A DNA stretch of 5,910 bases from Rhodopirellula sp. (GCA_002714565.1 PAXU01000047.1:22579-28488); one strand, 5' to 3'; shown: positions 1 through 5,659, counted from the stretch's first letter. The notes: generated by a model from the sequence alone, not told the origin. Translations and numbers: made by a program.

Positions 1-92
1 CGGTCCGCCGAATAGAAAATGTCAAACGGAGTGACAACGCTCACCTGTGAATCAGTTCTACAGGTTGCCACTTAAAAGGATAACTGTCGCCA
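1..92 (+). other. Upstream gene end (unassigned) and secY leader
   Basis: No complete gene lies here. All three forward frames close early: frame 1 reads R-S-A-E then TAG at 13-15, frame 2 closes at TGA 32-34, and frame 3 closes at TGA 48-50. Any of them could be the last residues of the preceding gene. In spc operons that gene is normally rplO (L15), but too few residues are visible to assign it. The leader contains an inverted repeat, ACCTGT (43-48) with ACAGGT (60-65), around an 11-nt loop. A purine-rich AAAAGGA at 74-80 is the likely secY ribosome binding site, 12 nt before the ATG. Confidence 0.4.
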
Positions 93-1484
93 ATGTGGGA
101 AAAAATCAGAGTCATCTTCACGATCCCGGAACTCCGGAACCGGATCATGATCACACTGATCTGCCTGGCAGTTTACCGGGTAGGTTACTGGATCACGATT
201 CCCGTCGTGGACCAACAGGCAATTGCTCAACAGGCAAGTGATGGTACCGGTCTCGCTGGACTCATTACACGAGTAAGTGTTTTCGCTGCAAGTAACCTCA
301 CACAGGCCACGATCTTTGGCCTTGGCATCATGCCGTATATCTCGGCATCGATTATCTTCCAATTGCTTGGAAGCTTTCATCCAAAAATCCAGGAACTTCG
401 TAAAGAAGGACAAGCCGGGCAAAAGAAGATCAACGACTATACCCGTTACCTCACAGTTGTCCTTTGTCTCGTACAGAGTTTCTTTTACGTCGTGGCATAC
501 CTAAACGGAAGTGATGCCGCTAATACTCTAATTCATGAAAACTATCAGGCGCTGGATTCTCAGGGTAATCCTACCGGAGCGTTGACCTGGAGTTGGACCA
601 TTATTTCGGTATTGATCATGACATGTGGAGCAACCTTCCTCATGTGGTTGGGTGAACAAATCGATGAGTATGGAATTGGTAATGGTATTAGCTTGTTAAT
701 CATGGCCGGTATCCTTGCTGTGATGCCCGGTGCACTAACAGGCTTATTCGCAAATGCCAAATTTGAGCTCACGGGTCTTGATAGTGGTATCGTCGGTGTT
801 GAATCGATGATTATCCTTGCATTCCTGTTTGTGGCAGTCGTATTCGGGGTCGTCTTTATTACTCTTGGACAACGACGAATTCCAATGCAAAGTGCCAAAC
901 ATGTACGCGGGCGACGTGTATATGGAGGAACCCGCCAATTCCTGCCATTGCGAGTTAATCAAGGTGGTGTTATGCCGATCATTTTTGCCAGTAGCTTGCT
1001 GATGATCCCAGCTATCATGTTCGGTGCGTTTGCTCAGATTTCCGATCCGGATGGAATGGCTGGAGTCTGGAATACACTGTCGGGAGTGTTTAGCCCCGGC
1101 ACAGGATTTATGTACAACGCGTTTTATATCGCAATGATATTTTTCTTCTGTTACTTCTGGACTGCGATCACTTTTAACCCAAAAGAGATGGCTGAAAACC
1201 TTAAGGAGTACGGAAGCTTTATTCCTGGTTACCGACCGGGAAGACACACGTCGAATTACCTAGAAAAGGTGATGGTTCGAATTACCTACGTCGGAGCGGC
1301 ATTCCTCTCCCTCGTTGCTGTGATTCCAACTGTCGTCGCAGGTGGCTTGAACGTGGATTTTAGTTTGGCCAGTTTTTATGGTGGTACCGGACTGCTGATT
1401 GCAGTGAGTGTTGCTTTTGATCTGGTTCAAAAAATTGATAGTCATCTGGTGATGCAGAATCACAAGGGGCTATTAGATTCCTAA
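93..1484 (+). CDS. secY: Preprotein translocase subunit SecY
   Basis: SecY forms the protein-conducting channel of the Sec translocon in the inner membrane, working with SecE/SecG and SecA or the ribosome. The 463-aa product is slightly longer than the usual 430-445. About ten hydrophobic segments are visible, near residues 17-38, 72-92, 117-137, 166-188, 197-220, 236-258, 290-312, 340-361, 394-415 and 427-446. Family signatures are clear: GIMPYISASIIFQLL (78-92) in TM2; GQRRIP (259-264) and YGG...LPLRVNQGGVMPIIFASS in the C4 loop and TM7; MAENLK then IPGYRPG (377-383) in the C5 loop. R381 corresponds to the SecA/ribosome-contacting arginine known as R357 in E. coli. The plug segment after TM1 (about 45-70) is divergent and lacks the common GGAL run. 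The start at 93 gives the usual short cytoplasmic N-terminus; AAAAGGA lies 12 nt upstream. adk follows 63 nt downstream. Confidence 0.97.
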   Translation: MWEKIRVIFTIPELRNRIMITLICLAVYRVGYWITIPVVDQQAIAQQASDGTGLAGLITRVSVFAASNLTQATIFGLGIMPYISASIIFQLLGSFHPKIQELRKEGQAGQKKINDYTRYLTVVLCLVQSFFYVVAYLNGSDAANTLIHENYQALDSQGNPTGALTWSWTIISVLIMTCGATFLMWLGEQIDEYGIGNGISLLIMAGILAVMPGALTGLFANAKFELTGLDSGIVGVESMIILAFLFVAVVFGVVFITLGQRRIPMQSAKHVRGRRVYGGTRQFLPLRVNQGGVMPIIFASSLLMIPAIMFGAFAQISDPDGMAGVWNTLSGVFSPGTGFMYNAFYIAMIFFFCYFWTAITFNPKEMAENLKEYGSFIPGYRPGRHTSNYLEKVMVRITYVGAAFLSLVAVIPTVVAGGLNVDFSLASFYGGTGLLIAVSVAFDLVQKIDSHLVMQNHKGLLDS

Positions 1485-1493
1485 CTTCACAAC

Positions 1494-1516
1494 TCCCGTT
1501 GGATGGACCAACGGGA
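1494..1516 (+). terminator. Hairpin between secY and adk (attenuator-like, no T-tract)
   Basis: A perfect 9-bp inverted repeat, TCCCGTTGG (1494-1502) and CCAACGGGA (1508-1516), closes a 5-nt loop and begins 10 nt after the secY stop. No T-run follows, so it does not look like a complete Rho-independent terminator. It could be a partial attenuator, an mRNA processing site, or a 3'-end stabiliser for upstream transcripts. The structure is seen in the sequence; the role is inferred. Confidence 0.45.
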
Positions 1517-1547
1517 TACGTGATCAATCCGATGTGGAGATGATGCC

Positions 1548-2153
1548 GTGATCATTATATTGATCGGCCCACCAGGATCAGGGAAAGGCACCCAGTCGCA
1601 AAGACTGATTGATTATCTCGAAACCGCTCACCTATCAACCGGCGAGCTGTTTCGCGAACATATTTCGTCAGAATCAGCACTTGGGTGTGAGGCAAAACAA
1701 TTTATTAGTCGCGGTGAACTGGTGCCTGACCATGTTGTAGACAGCATGGTCGCACAGACACTCGAACAACCTCGGTTTGCGGACGGATGTCTGTTCGACG
1801 GTTATCCGCGATCGGTTCCTCAAGCAGAAGCACTTTCACAGTTGCTCAATTTGCAGCAACGTGAAGTGACTCTGGTTCTGGAATTAGATGTGCCTGACAG
1901 CGTTCTTGTCGAACGTTTACTGGCACGCCAGCGTGCGGATGATACGCTGGAGACAATTAAACATAGGCTGGAAGTCTATGGCGCTCAAACTCGGCCATTG
2001 CTTGAATACTACAAGCAGCGAGGCAAGCTTGAGACAGTCGATGGTCAAGGAAGCGTCGACGATGTTTTTGGACGGATTCAAGCGGTAGTTAACCAGTTAA
2101 AGACTGACAGCAGCGAATCGGAAGAATCAAATCCTTCAACGTGTAGCAACTAA
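1548..2153 (+). CDS. adk: Adenylate kinase, short-LID type
   Basis: Adk catalyses ATP + AMP = 2 ADP in the cytoplasm and sets adenylate energy balance. The P-loop GPPGSGKGT occupies residues 7-15. The AMP-binding STGELFR follows at 30-36 with R36, and FDGYPRS at 83-89 holds D84 and R88. ARQRADDT (126-133) leads directly to HRLEVY (139-144), with R140 in the position of a catalytic arginine. The roughly 27-residue LID insertion of long-form enzymes such as E. coli Adk is absent, so this is the short form (201 aa) and carries no zinc-LID cysteines. The C-terminus ends in a Ser/Glu-rich extension (about 187-201) beyond the usual fold. The GTG start at 1548 is chosen because GGAGA (1536-1540) lies 7 nt upstream and the next residues (MIIILIGPPG) match the family N-terminus. 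The nearby ATGs at 1540 and 1543 are out of frame. Confidence 0.95.
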   Translation: MIIILIGPPGSGKGTQSQRLIDYLETAHLSTGELFREHISSESALGCEAKQFISRGELVPDHVVDSMVAQTLEQPRFADGCLFDGYPRSVPQAEALSQLLNLQQREVTLVLELDVPDSVLVERLLARQRADDTLETIKHRLEVYGAQTRPLLEYYKQRGKLETVDGQGSVDDVFGRIQAVVNQLKTDSSESEESNPSTCSN

Positions 2154-2167
2154 ATCGATTTTGCTGC
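2143..2167 (+). other. Weak inverted repeat across the adk stop codon
   Basis: GTAGCAA (2143-2149) can pair with TTGCTGC (2161-2167), giving 7 bp with one G-T wobble; the TAA stop (2151-2153) sits in the loop. No clean T-tract follows, only scattered T-runs around 2178-2196. It might be a weak 3' end for an upstream secY-adk transcript, but the evidence is slight. Confidence 0.2.
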
Positions 2168-2221
2168 CGATTGAGGTGTTTTGAAGCTGTTTTTGTGGGA
2201 CTTATTGGCCTACCGCGCCCC

Positions 2222-2251
2222 TTGATGATGGGCGAATTGCCCGTTTATACT
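2222..2251 (+). promoter_or_regulatory. Putative sigma-70-type promoter upstream of rpmJ
   Basis: In the longest gap of the cluster (2154-2292), TTGATG (2222-2227) and TATACT (2246-2251) stand 18 bp apart. They match TTGACA and TATAAT at 4/6 and 5/6 positions. Transcription would begin near 2258, about 35 nt before rpmJ. The spacer contains the short palindrome GGGC-GAATT-GCCC (2230-2242), which could be an operator or coincidence. The elements are seen; promoter activity is inferred. It would allow rpmJ-rpsM-rpsK-rpoA-rplQ to be expressed independently of secY-adk. Confidence 0.5.
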
Positions 2252-2292
2252 GACTTACTTGCAATTTATTTTTTCATCTGGGTAACAGAGAC

Positions 2293-2409
2293 ATGAAAGT
2301 TCGAGCTAGCGTCAAACGAATTTGCGAAAACTGCAAAATTGTGCGTCGTAAAGGTCGTGTTTACGTGATTTGTTCAACAAACCCTCGCCATAAACAGCGA
2401 CAGGGTTAG
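2293..2409 (+). CDS. rpmJ: 50S ribosomal protein L36 (zinc-binding type)
   Basis: L36 is the smallest large-subunit protein and packs against 23S rRNA. The 38-codon frame reads [17 protein letters not shown], then [21 protein letters not shown], the canonical full length. The zinc ligands are all present: C11, C14, C27 and H33. This makes it the zinc-containing (C+) form rather than the cysteine-free paralogue. The ribosome binding site is weak: GGTAACAGAG lies just before the ATG, with no clear GGAGG. In the common gene order infA precedes rpmJ; here it follows adk directly after a 139-nt gap containing a promoter-like sequence. rpsM follows after 76 nt, and a hairpin overlaps the rpmJ stop. 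Confidence 0.97.
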   Translation: MKVRASVKRICENCKIVRRKGRVYVICSTNPRHKQRQG

Positions 2410-2443
2410 TCAGACTACCACGTTTTACTGAACTGTAACCCTG
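2401..2443 (+). promoter_or_regulatory. Hairpin overlapping the rpmJ stop, upstream of rpsM
   Basis: CAGGGTTA (2401-2408), which includes the first two bases of the rpmJ TAG stop (2407-2409), is perfectly complementary to TAACCCTG (2436-2443). Inside it, TCAG (2410-2413) can pair with CTGA (2428-2431), leaving a 14-nt loop and a small asymmetric internal loop. No T-tract follows, so it is not a typical terminator. It sits between rpmJ and the rpsM ribosome binding site (AAGGAG, 2471-2476). In E. coli the leader before rpsM is where S4 represses the alpha operon; equivalence here is speculative. The pairing is visible; function is inferred. Confidence 0.45.
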
Positions 2444-2485
2444 ATTAGTTCTGGTGCAATCCAGCACGCAAAGGAGTGAATAGTT

Positions 2486-2869
2486 ATGCCGCGTCTTTTA
2501 GGTGTGGACATTCCGAACGATAAACCAGCCCATGTATCCCTGCGTTACTTATATGGTGTTGGCCCGAAGACTGCTCGTGATCTGTGTCGCAACGCCGGCA
2601 TCGACCCTCAAACTCAAGCCCGTGATCTGGCTGAGGATGAATTGGGGCGATTGGCTGCACTGCTCGAACGCGATTACACAGTTGAAGGTCCTCTACGTCG
2701 TAAGGTCCAACAAGACATCGCTCGCCTGCGTGAAATTAAAGCATATCGGGGAATCCGTCATCGAATGGGACTACCTGTTCGTGGCCAGAATACTCAGACA
2801 AATGCTCGTACGCGTAAGGGTCCGAAGAAGACCGTTGCCGGTAAGAAAGGTGTTAAAGACCTCCGCTAA
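2486..2869 (+). CDS. rpsM: 30S ribosomal protein S13
   Basis: S13 sits in the 30S head, contacts 16S rRNA, S19, the 50S subunit (bridge B1) and P-site tRNA. The 127-aa product has the family length. The N-terminal domain has GVDIP (6-10) and the helix-two-turn-helix region LRYLYGVGPKTA (19-30). The basic C-terminal extension is unmistakable: YRGIRHRMGLPVRGQNTQTN (87-106), then ARTRKGPKKTVAGKK (107-121). A strong Shine-Dalgarno AAGGAG (2471-2476) lies 9 nt before the ATG. A perfect 14-bp palindrome begins immediately after the TAA stop. rpsK follows after 75 nt, which is the conserved S13-S11 pairing. Confidence 0.98.
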   Translation: MPRLLGVDIPNDKPAHVSLRYLYGVGPKTARDLCRNAGIDPQTQARDLAEDELGRLAALLERDYTVEGPLRRKVQQDIARLREIKAYRGIRHRMGLPVRGQNTQTNARTRKGPKKTVAGKKGVKDLR

Positions 2870-2883
2870 GGAATTGCAATTCC
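2870..2883 (+). repeat. Perfect 14-bp palindrome after rpsM
   Basis: GGAATTGCAATTCC equals its own reverse complement and abuts the rpsM stop codon. As RNA it can fold as a 5-bp stem with a UGCA tetraloop; as DNA it could be a dimeric-protein site. No T-run follows, so termination is unlikely. Confidence 0.5.
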
Positions 2884-2944
2884 GCCTTGGAGTTCTGCGT
2901 TTTACATCGCCTGACCATAACAAACTTATTGGAGTAGATTGGCC

Positions 2945-3325
2945 GTGGCCAAAAGCAAAAAAAGAAAAGTTCGTCGCAATGTGACTGTTGCCGTTGCTCA
3001 TATCAAGGCAACCTTTAACAACACAACCGTAACCATCACCGATACCAAGGGTGATACACTTTGCTGGGCAAGTGCCGGTACAAGTGGATTTAAAGGAAGC
3101 AGAAAGAGCACGCCGTTTGCCGGACAGTGTGCCGCACAACAAGCTGCTGAAAAGGCGATCAAGTTTGGTGTGAAGGAAGTCGACGCTCGCGTCAAAGGTC
3201 CTGGCAGCGGTCGTGAAAGTGCTGTAACCGCTCTGCAACAAGCTGGTCTGAACGTAAAGTCGATTGAAGACGTTACCCCCATTCCACATAACGGTTGCCG
3301 ACCACCAAAGAAACGTCGCGTGTAA
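2945..3325 (+). CDS. rpsK: 30S ribosomal protein S11
   Basis: S11 lies on the 30S platform, binds 16S rRNA near the E site and contacts mRNA upstream of the start codon. With GTG at 2945 the product is 126 aa beginning [13 protein letters not shown], matching the usual S11 start. [15 protein letters not shown] (19-33), [20 protein letters not shown] (41-60), [10 protein letters not shown] (84-93) and the C-terminal [16 protein letters not shown] (111-126) are family hallmarks. An in-frame TTG at 2939 would add two residues (M-A), but GGAG at 2931-2934 is only 4 nt from it and 10 nt from the GTG, so GTG is preferred. rpsD (S4), which usually follows, is absent; rpoA comes next after a 109-nt gap. 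Confidence 0.96.
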   Translation: MAKSKKRKVRRNVTVAVAHIKATFNNTTVTITDTKGDTLCWASAGTSGFKGSRKSTPFAGQCAAQQAAEKAIKFGVKEVDARVKGPGSGRESAVTALQQAGLNVKSIEDVTPIPHNGCRPPKKRRV

Positions 3326-3397
3326 TTACACCCGCTACCGTTTCACTCCCTAACAATTCATTCGTTTGGTTTTAACCATTTCAAAACATCATTAACC

Positions 3398-3418
3398 ACC
3401 ACGTAAGTTATTCGTGGT
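3398..3418 (+). other. Small inverted repeat in the rpoA leader
   Basis: ACCACG (3398-3403) and CGTGGT (3413-3418) form a 6-bp stem with a 9-nt loop, ending 6 nt before the rpoA Shine-Dalgarno. A second short dyad, GGTT-TT-AACC, lies at 3368-3377. Both are short, so structural significance is uncertain. The rest of the gap 3326-3434 shows no gene and no convincing promoter. Confidence 0.25.
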
Positions 3419-3424
3419 ACTTTT

Positions 3425-3429
3425 GGAGG
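3425..3429 (+). promoter_or_regulatory. Shine-Dalgarno that fixes the rpoA start
   Basis: GGAGG stands 5 nt before ATG 3435. The same frame is open further upstream to a GTG at 3414, but that start would place the Shine-Dalgarno inside the coding sequence, so 3435 is the supported start. Confidence 0.85.
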
Positions 3430-3434
3430 CGACT

Positions 3435-4427
3435 ATGCATATTCGTTGGCGCTTACTTGAACTTCCCAGTATAGTGGAATGTGATAAAGCAACGCTTACT
3501 GATACATACGGTAAGTTCACCGCTGAACCGTTCGAACGCGGTTTAGGTGTCACGGTTGGAAATAGTCTGCGACGGATTCTGCTGTCCAGTTTGATGGGTA
3601 GTGCTGTCACGCAGATCAAGATTGAAAATGCACACCACGAGTTTTCCACGCTTCCGGGTATTCAGGAAGATGTCACGAACATCATCCTGAACGTGAAATC
3701 ACTCGTTGTAAAAAATCATTCCGACGGCTTGAAAGTTATCACCATCGATAAGAGTGAGCCTGGCCCCATCCTCGGCAGTGATATCACAACCGATCAGGGC
3801 GTCGAAATCATAAACGGCGATCACGTGATCGCAACGTTGACTGAATCGACTCCGTTCCACATGGAAATGGTTGTTGATAATGGTCGTGGTTATATCCCAG
3901 CATCAGAACAAGGTACCGGTGACCGTGAAATCGGAATTATCCCGATCGATGCCGTATATAGTCCTGTAACTCGCGTGCGATACCAAGTTGATGAAACACG
4001 TGTCGGCCAAAAGACTAACTACGACAAGTTAACTCTGGAAATCTGGACCAATGGTTCCATCAATCCGGAGATGGCAATTGTTGAAGCCGCTAAGATCCTT
4101 CGAAAACACCTGAACCCGTTCGTTCAATATTCAGAATTGGGCGCTCAGGTTCACGCCGCAGATCGCTCTGCACGAAGCCCTGAAGACATTGAACTGGAAG
4201 CCAAACTCAATCTACCAATGGCTTCACTTCAATTGTCCGTAAGAGCAAATAACTGCCTTGAATCTGAAATGATTCATACAGTACGTGATTTAGTACAGTT
4301 AACCGAAGACGGTTTGATGCAAATCAAGAACTTTGGTGAAACAACATTGGTGGAAGTACACGCCAAGCTGAGTGAACTCGGCCTGCATCTTGGCATGCGA
4401 GTACCACCTCCGCAACAGTCGTTTTAA
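3435..4427 (+). CDS. rpoA: DNA-directed RNA polymerase subunit alpha
   Basis: Alpha dimerises to nucleate assembly of beta and beta' and contacts promoter UP elements and activators. The product is 330 aa, close to E. coli's 329. The N-terminal domain (about 1-235) contains [20 protein letters not shown] (33-52), the dimer/beta-contact signature, then [11 protein letters not shown] (78-88), RGYIPAS (151-157) and [18 protein letters not shown] (197-214). A linker follows, and the C-terminal domain (about 260-325) carries [13 protein letters not shown] (266-278), [18 protein letters not shown] (284-301) and GLHLGMRV (316-323). Of the DNA-contact residues known from E. coli, R265, N268, C269 and G296 are conserved (R270, N273, C274, G301). 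K271, K298 and S299 are replaced by E276, T303 and T304. The ATG at 3435 is set by a strong GGAGG. rplQ follows after 89 nt, the conserved rpoA-rplQ pairing. Confidence 0.98.
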   Translation: MHIRWRLLELPSIVECDKATLTDTYGKFTAEPFERGLGVTVGNSLRRILLSSLMGSAVTQIKIENAHHEFSTLPGIQEDVTNIILNVKSLVVKNHSDGLKVITIDKSEPGPILGSDITTDQGVEIINGDHVIATLTESTPFHMEMVVDNGRGYIPASEQGTGDREIGIIPIDAVYSPVTRVRYQVDETRVGQKTNYDKLTLEIWTNGSINPEMAIVEAAKILRKHLNPFVQYSELGAQVHAADRSARSPEDIELEAKLNLPMASLQLSVRANNCLESEMIHTVRDLVQLTEDGLMQIKNFGETTLVEVHAKLSELGLHLGMRVPPPQQSF

Positions 4428-4436
4428 GTGAAGTAG

Positions 4437-4512
4437 TTGTCACTGAGACTCAAGCAAGTTCAATAGGTTTTGTAATATAGAGAAAGACACTTCCTGCAGA
4501 TGGAAGTGACAA
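4437..4512 (+). promoter_or_regulatory. Mutually exclusive RNA pairings around the rplQ ribosome binding site
   Basis: CACTTCC (4488-4494) pairs perfectly with GGAAGTG (4502-4508) around a 7-nt loop; the 3' arm includes the only Shine-Dalgarno-like purines before the rplQ ATG (GGAAG, 10 nt upstream). In addition TTGTCACT (4437-4444), just after the rpoA stop, is perfectly complementary to AGTGACAA (4505-4512). The two pairings share 4505-4508 and so cannot coexist. Both could limit rplQ initiation, or they could act as alternative states. Complementarity is seen; regulation is inferred. Confidence 0.4.
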
Positions 4513-4516
4513 GATC

Positions 4517-5458
4517 ATGCGACACAGAAAACGTGGACGTCGTCTAGGACGTAGTTCAAGTCATCGAAAAGCAATGTATCGGAATATGGCCAGCAGCCTG
4601 TTTCTGACCTACCGTGGCGAGGAAGTTGCCGAAGTCTATGGTTATGAACGCAAGCAACCGGCAGGTCGTATTGTTACAACCCTAGAAAAGGCTAAAGAAG
4701 TACGCTCGCTCGTGGAAAAGTGCATTACCATTGCACGCAAAGCTAAGCCACATCGGGAAGCATCCGAAGCAATCGTGTCCCCAGATAAATTCGGTAAGGG
4801 TGCAGAAAGCTTTAGCAAGAAACGAGAACCTGAGCTATGGGCTCAGTGGTCCGATGCTCGTGCTCCATATGTAACCGCACAGCGTCGATGTTTTCAATTG
4901 CTCGGTAGCCGTGAAGCAGTCGCGTTGCTATTCGATGTCGTTGTTGATGAAATCGGCGAACGAACACATGGTTATACAAGAATCGTCCGTCTGGCTACCC
5001 CGCGACTTGGGGATGCTGGGACTCGTGCAATCCTGGAAGTCGTTCAGGATGATAAGGTTCGCGAATCATACAGCTCCGCTGAAGCTCCTTCACTTGAAGT
5101 AGAAGACGATGAAGCCGCTGTAGAAGATGCAGAAGCCACTGAGAATGTCGCTGAAAGCGATGCCGATGAAGCAGCTACGGATGAAGCAGCTACGGATGAA
5201 GCAGCTACGGATGAAGCAGCTACGGATAATTCGGCAGAAGCTGCCAATGACAGCGAAGACACCACTGACGAAGCGGAAGAAGAAGCCGCATCTGATGACG
5301 ACGCTGAAGAAGCTAGTGACGATTCGGACGCTGAAGCTGAAGCACCCGCTGAAGAAGAATCTGATGACACTGAGGAAGCTGAAGCATCAGACGATGACGA
5401 TGCTGATAGTGATGATGCTGATGAAGAAGATTCTGAAGCTGAAGCATCCGATGACTAG
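4517..5458 (+). CDS. rplQ: 50S ribosomal protein L17, enlarged, with acidic C-terminal tail
   Basis: L17 binds 23S rRNA near the peptide exit tunnel rim. The family usually has about 116-130 residues; this product has 313. The L17 core is recognisable in pieces: [20 protein letters not shown] (1-20) then [28 protein letters not shown] (54-73), [20 protein letters not shown] (136-155), then [13 protein letters not shown] (164-176). Against E. coli L17 there are two insertions: about 18 residues between SL and TTLEKAKE (within 29-53), and about 40 residues with a K/R/W-rich section (within 75-125). After R182 the tail contains no K, R or H at all; 64 of its 131 residues are D or E, the rest mostly A, S and T. 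It looks disordered. Residues 217-236 are four copies of DEAAT. ATG 4517 is the only start that gives the canonical MRHRK N-terminus. A terminator follows 70 nt after the stop. Confidence 0.96.
   Translation: MRHRKRGRRLGRSSSHRKAMYRNMASSLFLTYRGEEVAEVYGYERKQPAGRIVTTLEKAKEVRSLVEKCITIARKAKPHREASEAIVSPDKFGKGAESFSKKREPELWAQWSDARAPYVTAQRRCFQLLGSREAVALLFDVVVDEIGERTHGYTRIVRLATPRLGDAGTRAILEVVQDDKVRESYSSAEAPSLEVEDDEAAVEDAEATENVAESDADEAATDEAATDEAATDEAATDNSAEAANDSEDTTDEAEEEAASDDDAEEASDDSDAEAEAPAEEESDDTEEAEASDDDDADSDDADEEDSEAEASDD
5165..5224 (+). repeat. Four perfect 15-bp tandem repeats in rplQ
   Basis: The unit GATGAAGCAGCTACG occurs four times without mismatch (5165-5179, 5180-5194, 5195-5209, 5210-5224), in frame, encoding DEAAT each time. 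Identity at synonymous positions indicates recent slippage or duplication rather than selected protein similarity alone. Confidence 0.97.
5375..5448 (+). repeat. Spaced direct repeat in the rplQ acidic tail
   Basis: GAAGCTGAAGCATC occurs at 5375-5388 and again at 5435-5448, exactly 60 bp apart and in frame, each encoding E-A-E-A-S before D-D. A related GAAGCTGAAGCA lies at about 5332-5343. This fits growth of the tail by repeat expansion and divergence. Confidence 0.7.
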
Positions 5459-5528
5459 GCGATGACTTGGTTCAGATAACCAGTTTCTGATTGTTAGATT
5501 CTGGAACATAAACTACACACGTCGAAGA

Positions 5529-5556
5529 GACCTGCCAACTTGGTAGGTCTTTTTTT
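5529..5556 (+). terminator. Rho-independent terminator after rplQ
   Basis: GACCTGCC (5529-5536) pairs with GGTAGGTC (5542-5549), 8 bp with one G-T wobble, around the loop AACTT; seven T follow at 5550-5556. The AGA before the stem can extend pairing into the T-tract. It lies 70 nt past the rplQ stop and marks the end of the ribosomal transcript. The preceding stretch (5459-5528) has no gene, only a 5-bp dyad TGGTT/AACCA at 5468-5482. Confidence 0.9.
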
Positions 5557-5602
5557 GCGCGCCTGAATTCCTGAAAAACTATGGCAATTCATAGCATGTT
5601 TC

Positions 5603-5611
5603 TGGGATACT
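5603..5611 (+). promoter_or_regulatory. Possible extended -10 promoter for the downstream gene
   Basis: TGGGATACT (5603-5611) fits an extended -10 pattern (TGn followed by a 4/6 match to TATAAT). A weak -35-like TGGCAA (5582-5587) lies 18 bp upstream. Dyads flank it: CTATG/CATAG (5579-5583, 5590-5594) and AGCCA/TGGCT (5615-5619, 5629-5633). The position, between a terminator and a new open frame, makes a promoter likely somewhere here; this exact site is uncertain. Confidence 0.3.
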
Positions 5612-5659
5612 GTGAGCCATACGCATAGTGGCTGTTCACGATGGACGCCACAGAAAACT

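Noticed and set aside
744..1247. Minus-strand open frame of 167 codons inside secY
   Set aside because: It lies wholly within a well-supported secY and has no family motif or plausible start context.
2939..2944. TTG start for rpsK two codons upstream
   Set aside because: Only 4 nt from the GGAG, whereas GTG 2945 has 10-nt spacing and gives the standard MAKSKK N-terminus.
2502..2984. Forward frame overlapping rpsM and the rpsK start
   Set aside because: It is out of frame with S13 and S11 and has no homologous character.
2771..3289. Minus-strand open frame across rpsM and rpsK
   Set aside because: It overlaps two certain ribosomal genes and their gap and shows no recognisable protein features.
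3414..3434. GTG start seven codons upstream for rpoA
   Set aside because: It would bury the strong GGAGG at 3425-3429 in coding sequence and add residues absent from the family.
4473..4478. TAATAT as a -10 element for rplQ
   Set aside because: No acceptable -35 hexamer lies 16-18 bp upstream; AT-rich hexamers like this are common in gaps.
5044..5370. Minus-strand Ser/Ala-rich open frame opposite the rplQ tail
   Set aside because: It is the antisense of the repetitive acidic tail; its low-complexity Ser/Ala composition follows from the GAA/GCT/GAT codons on the other strand.
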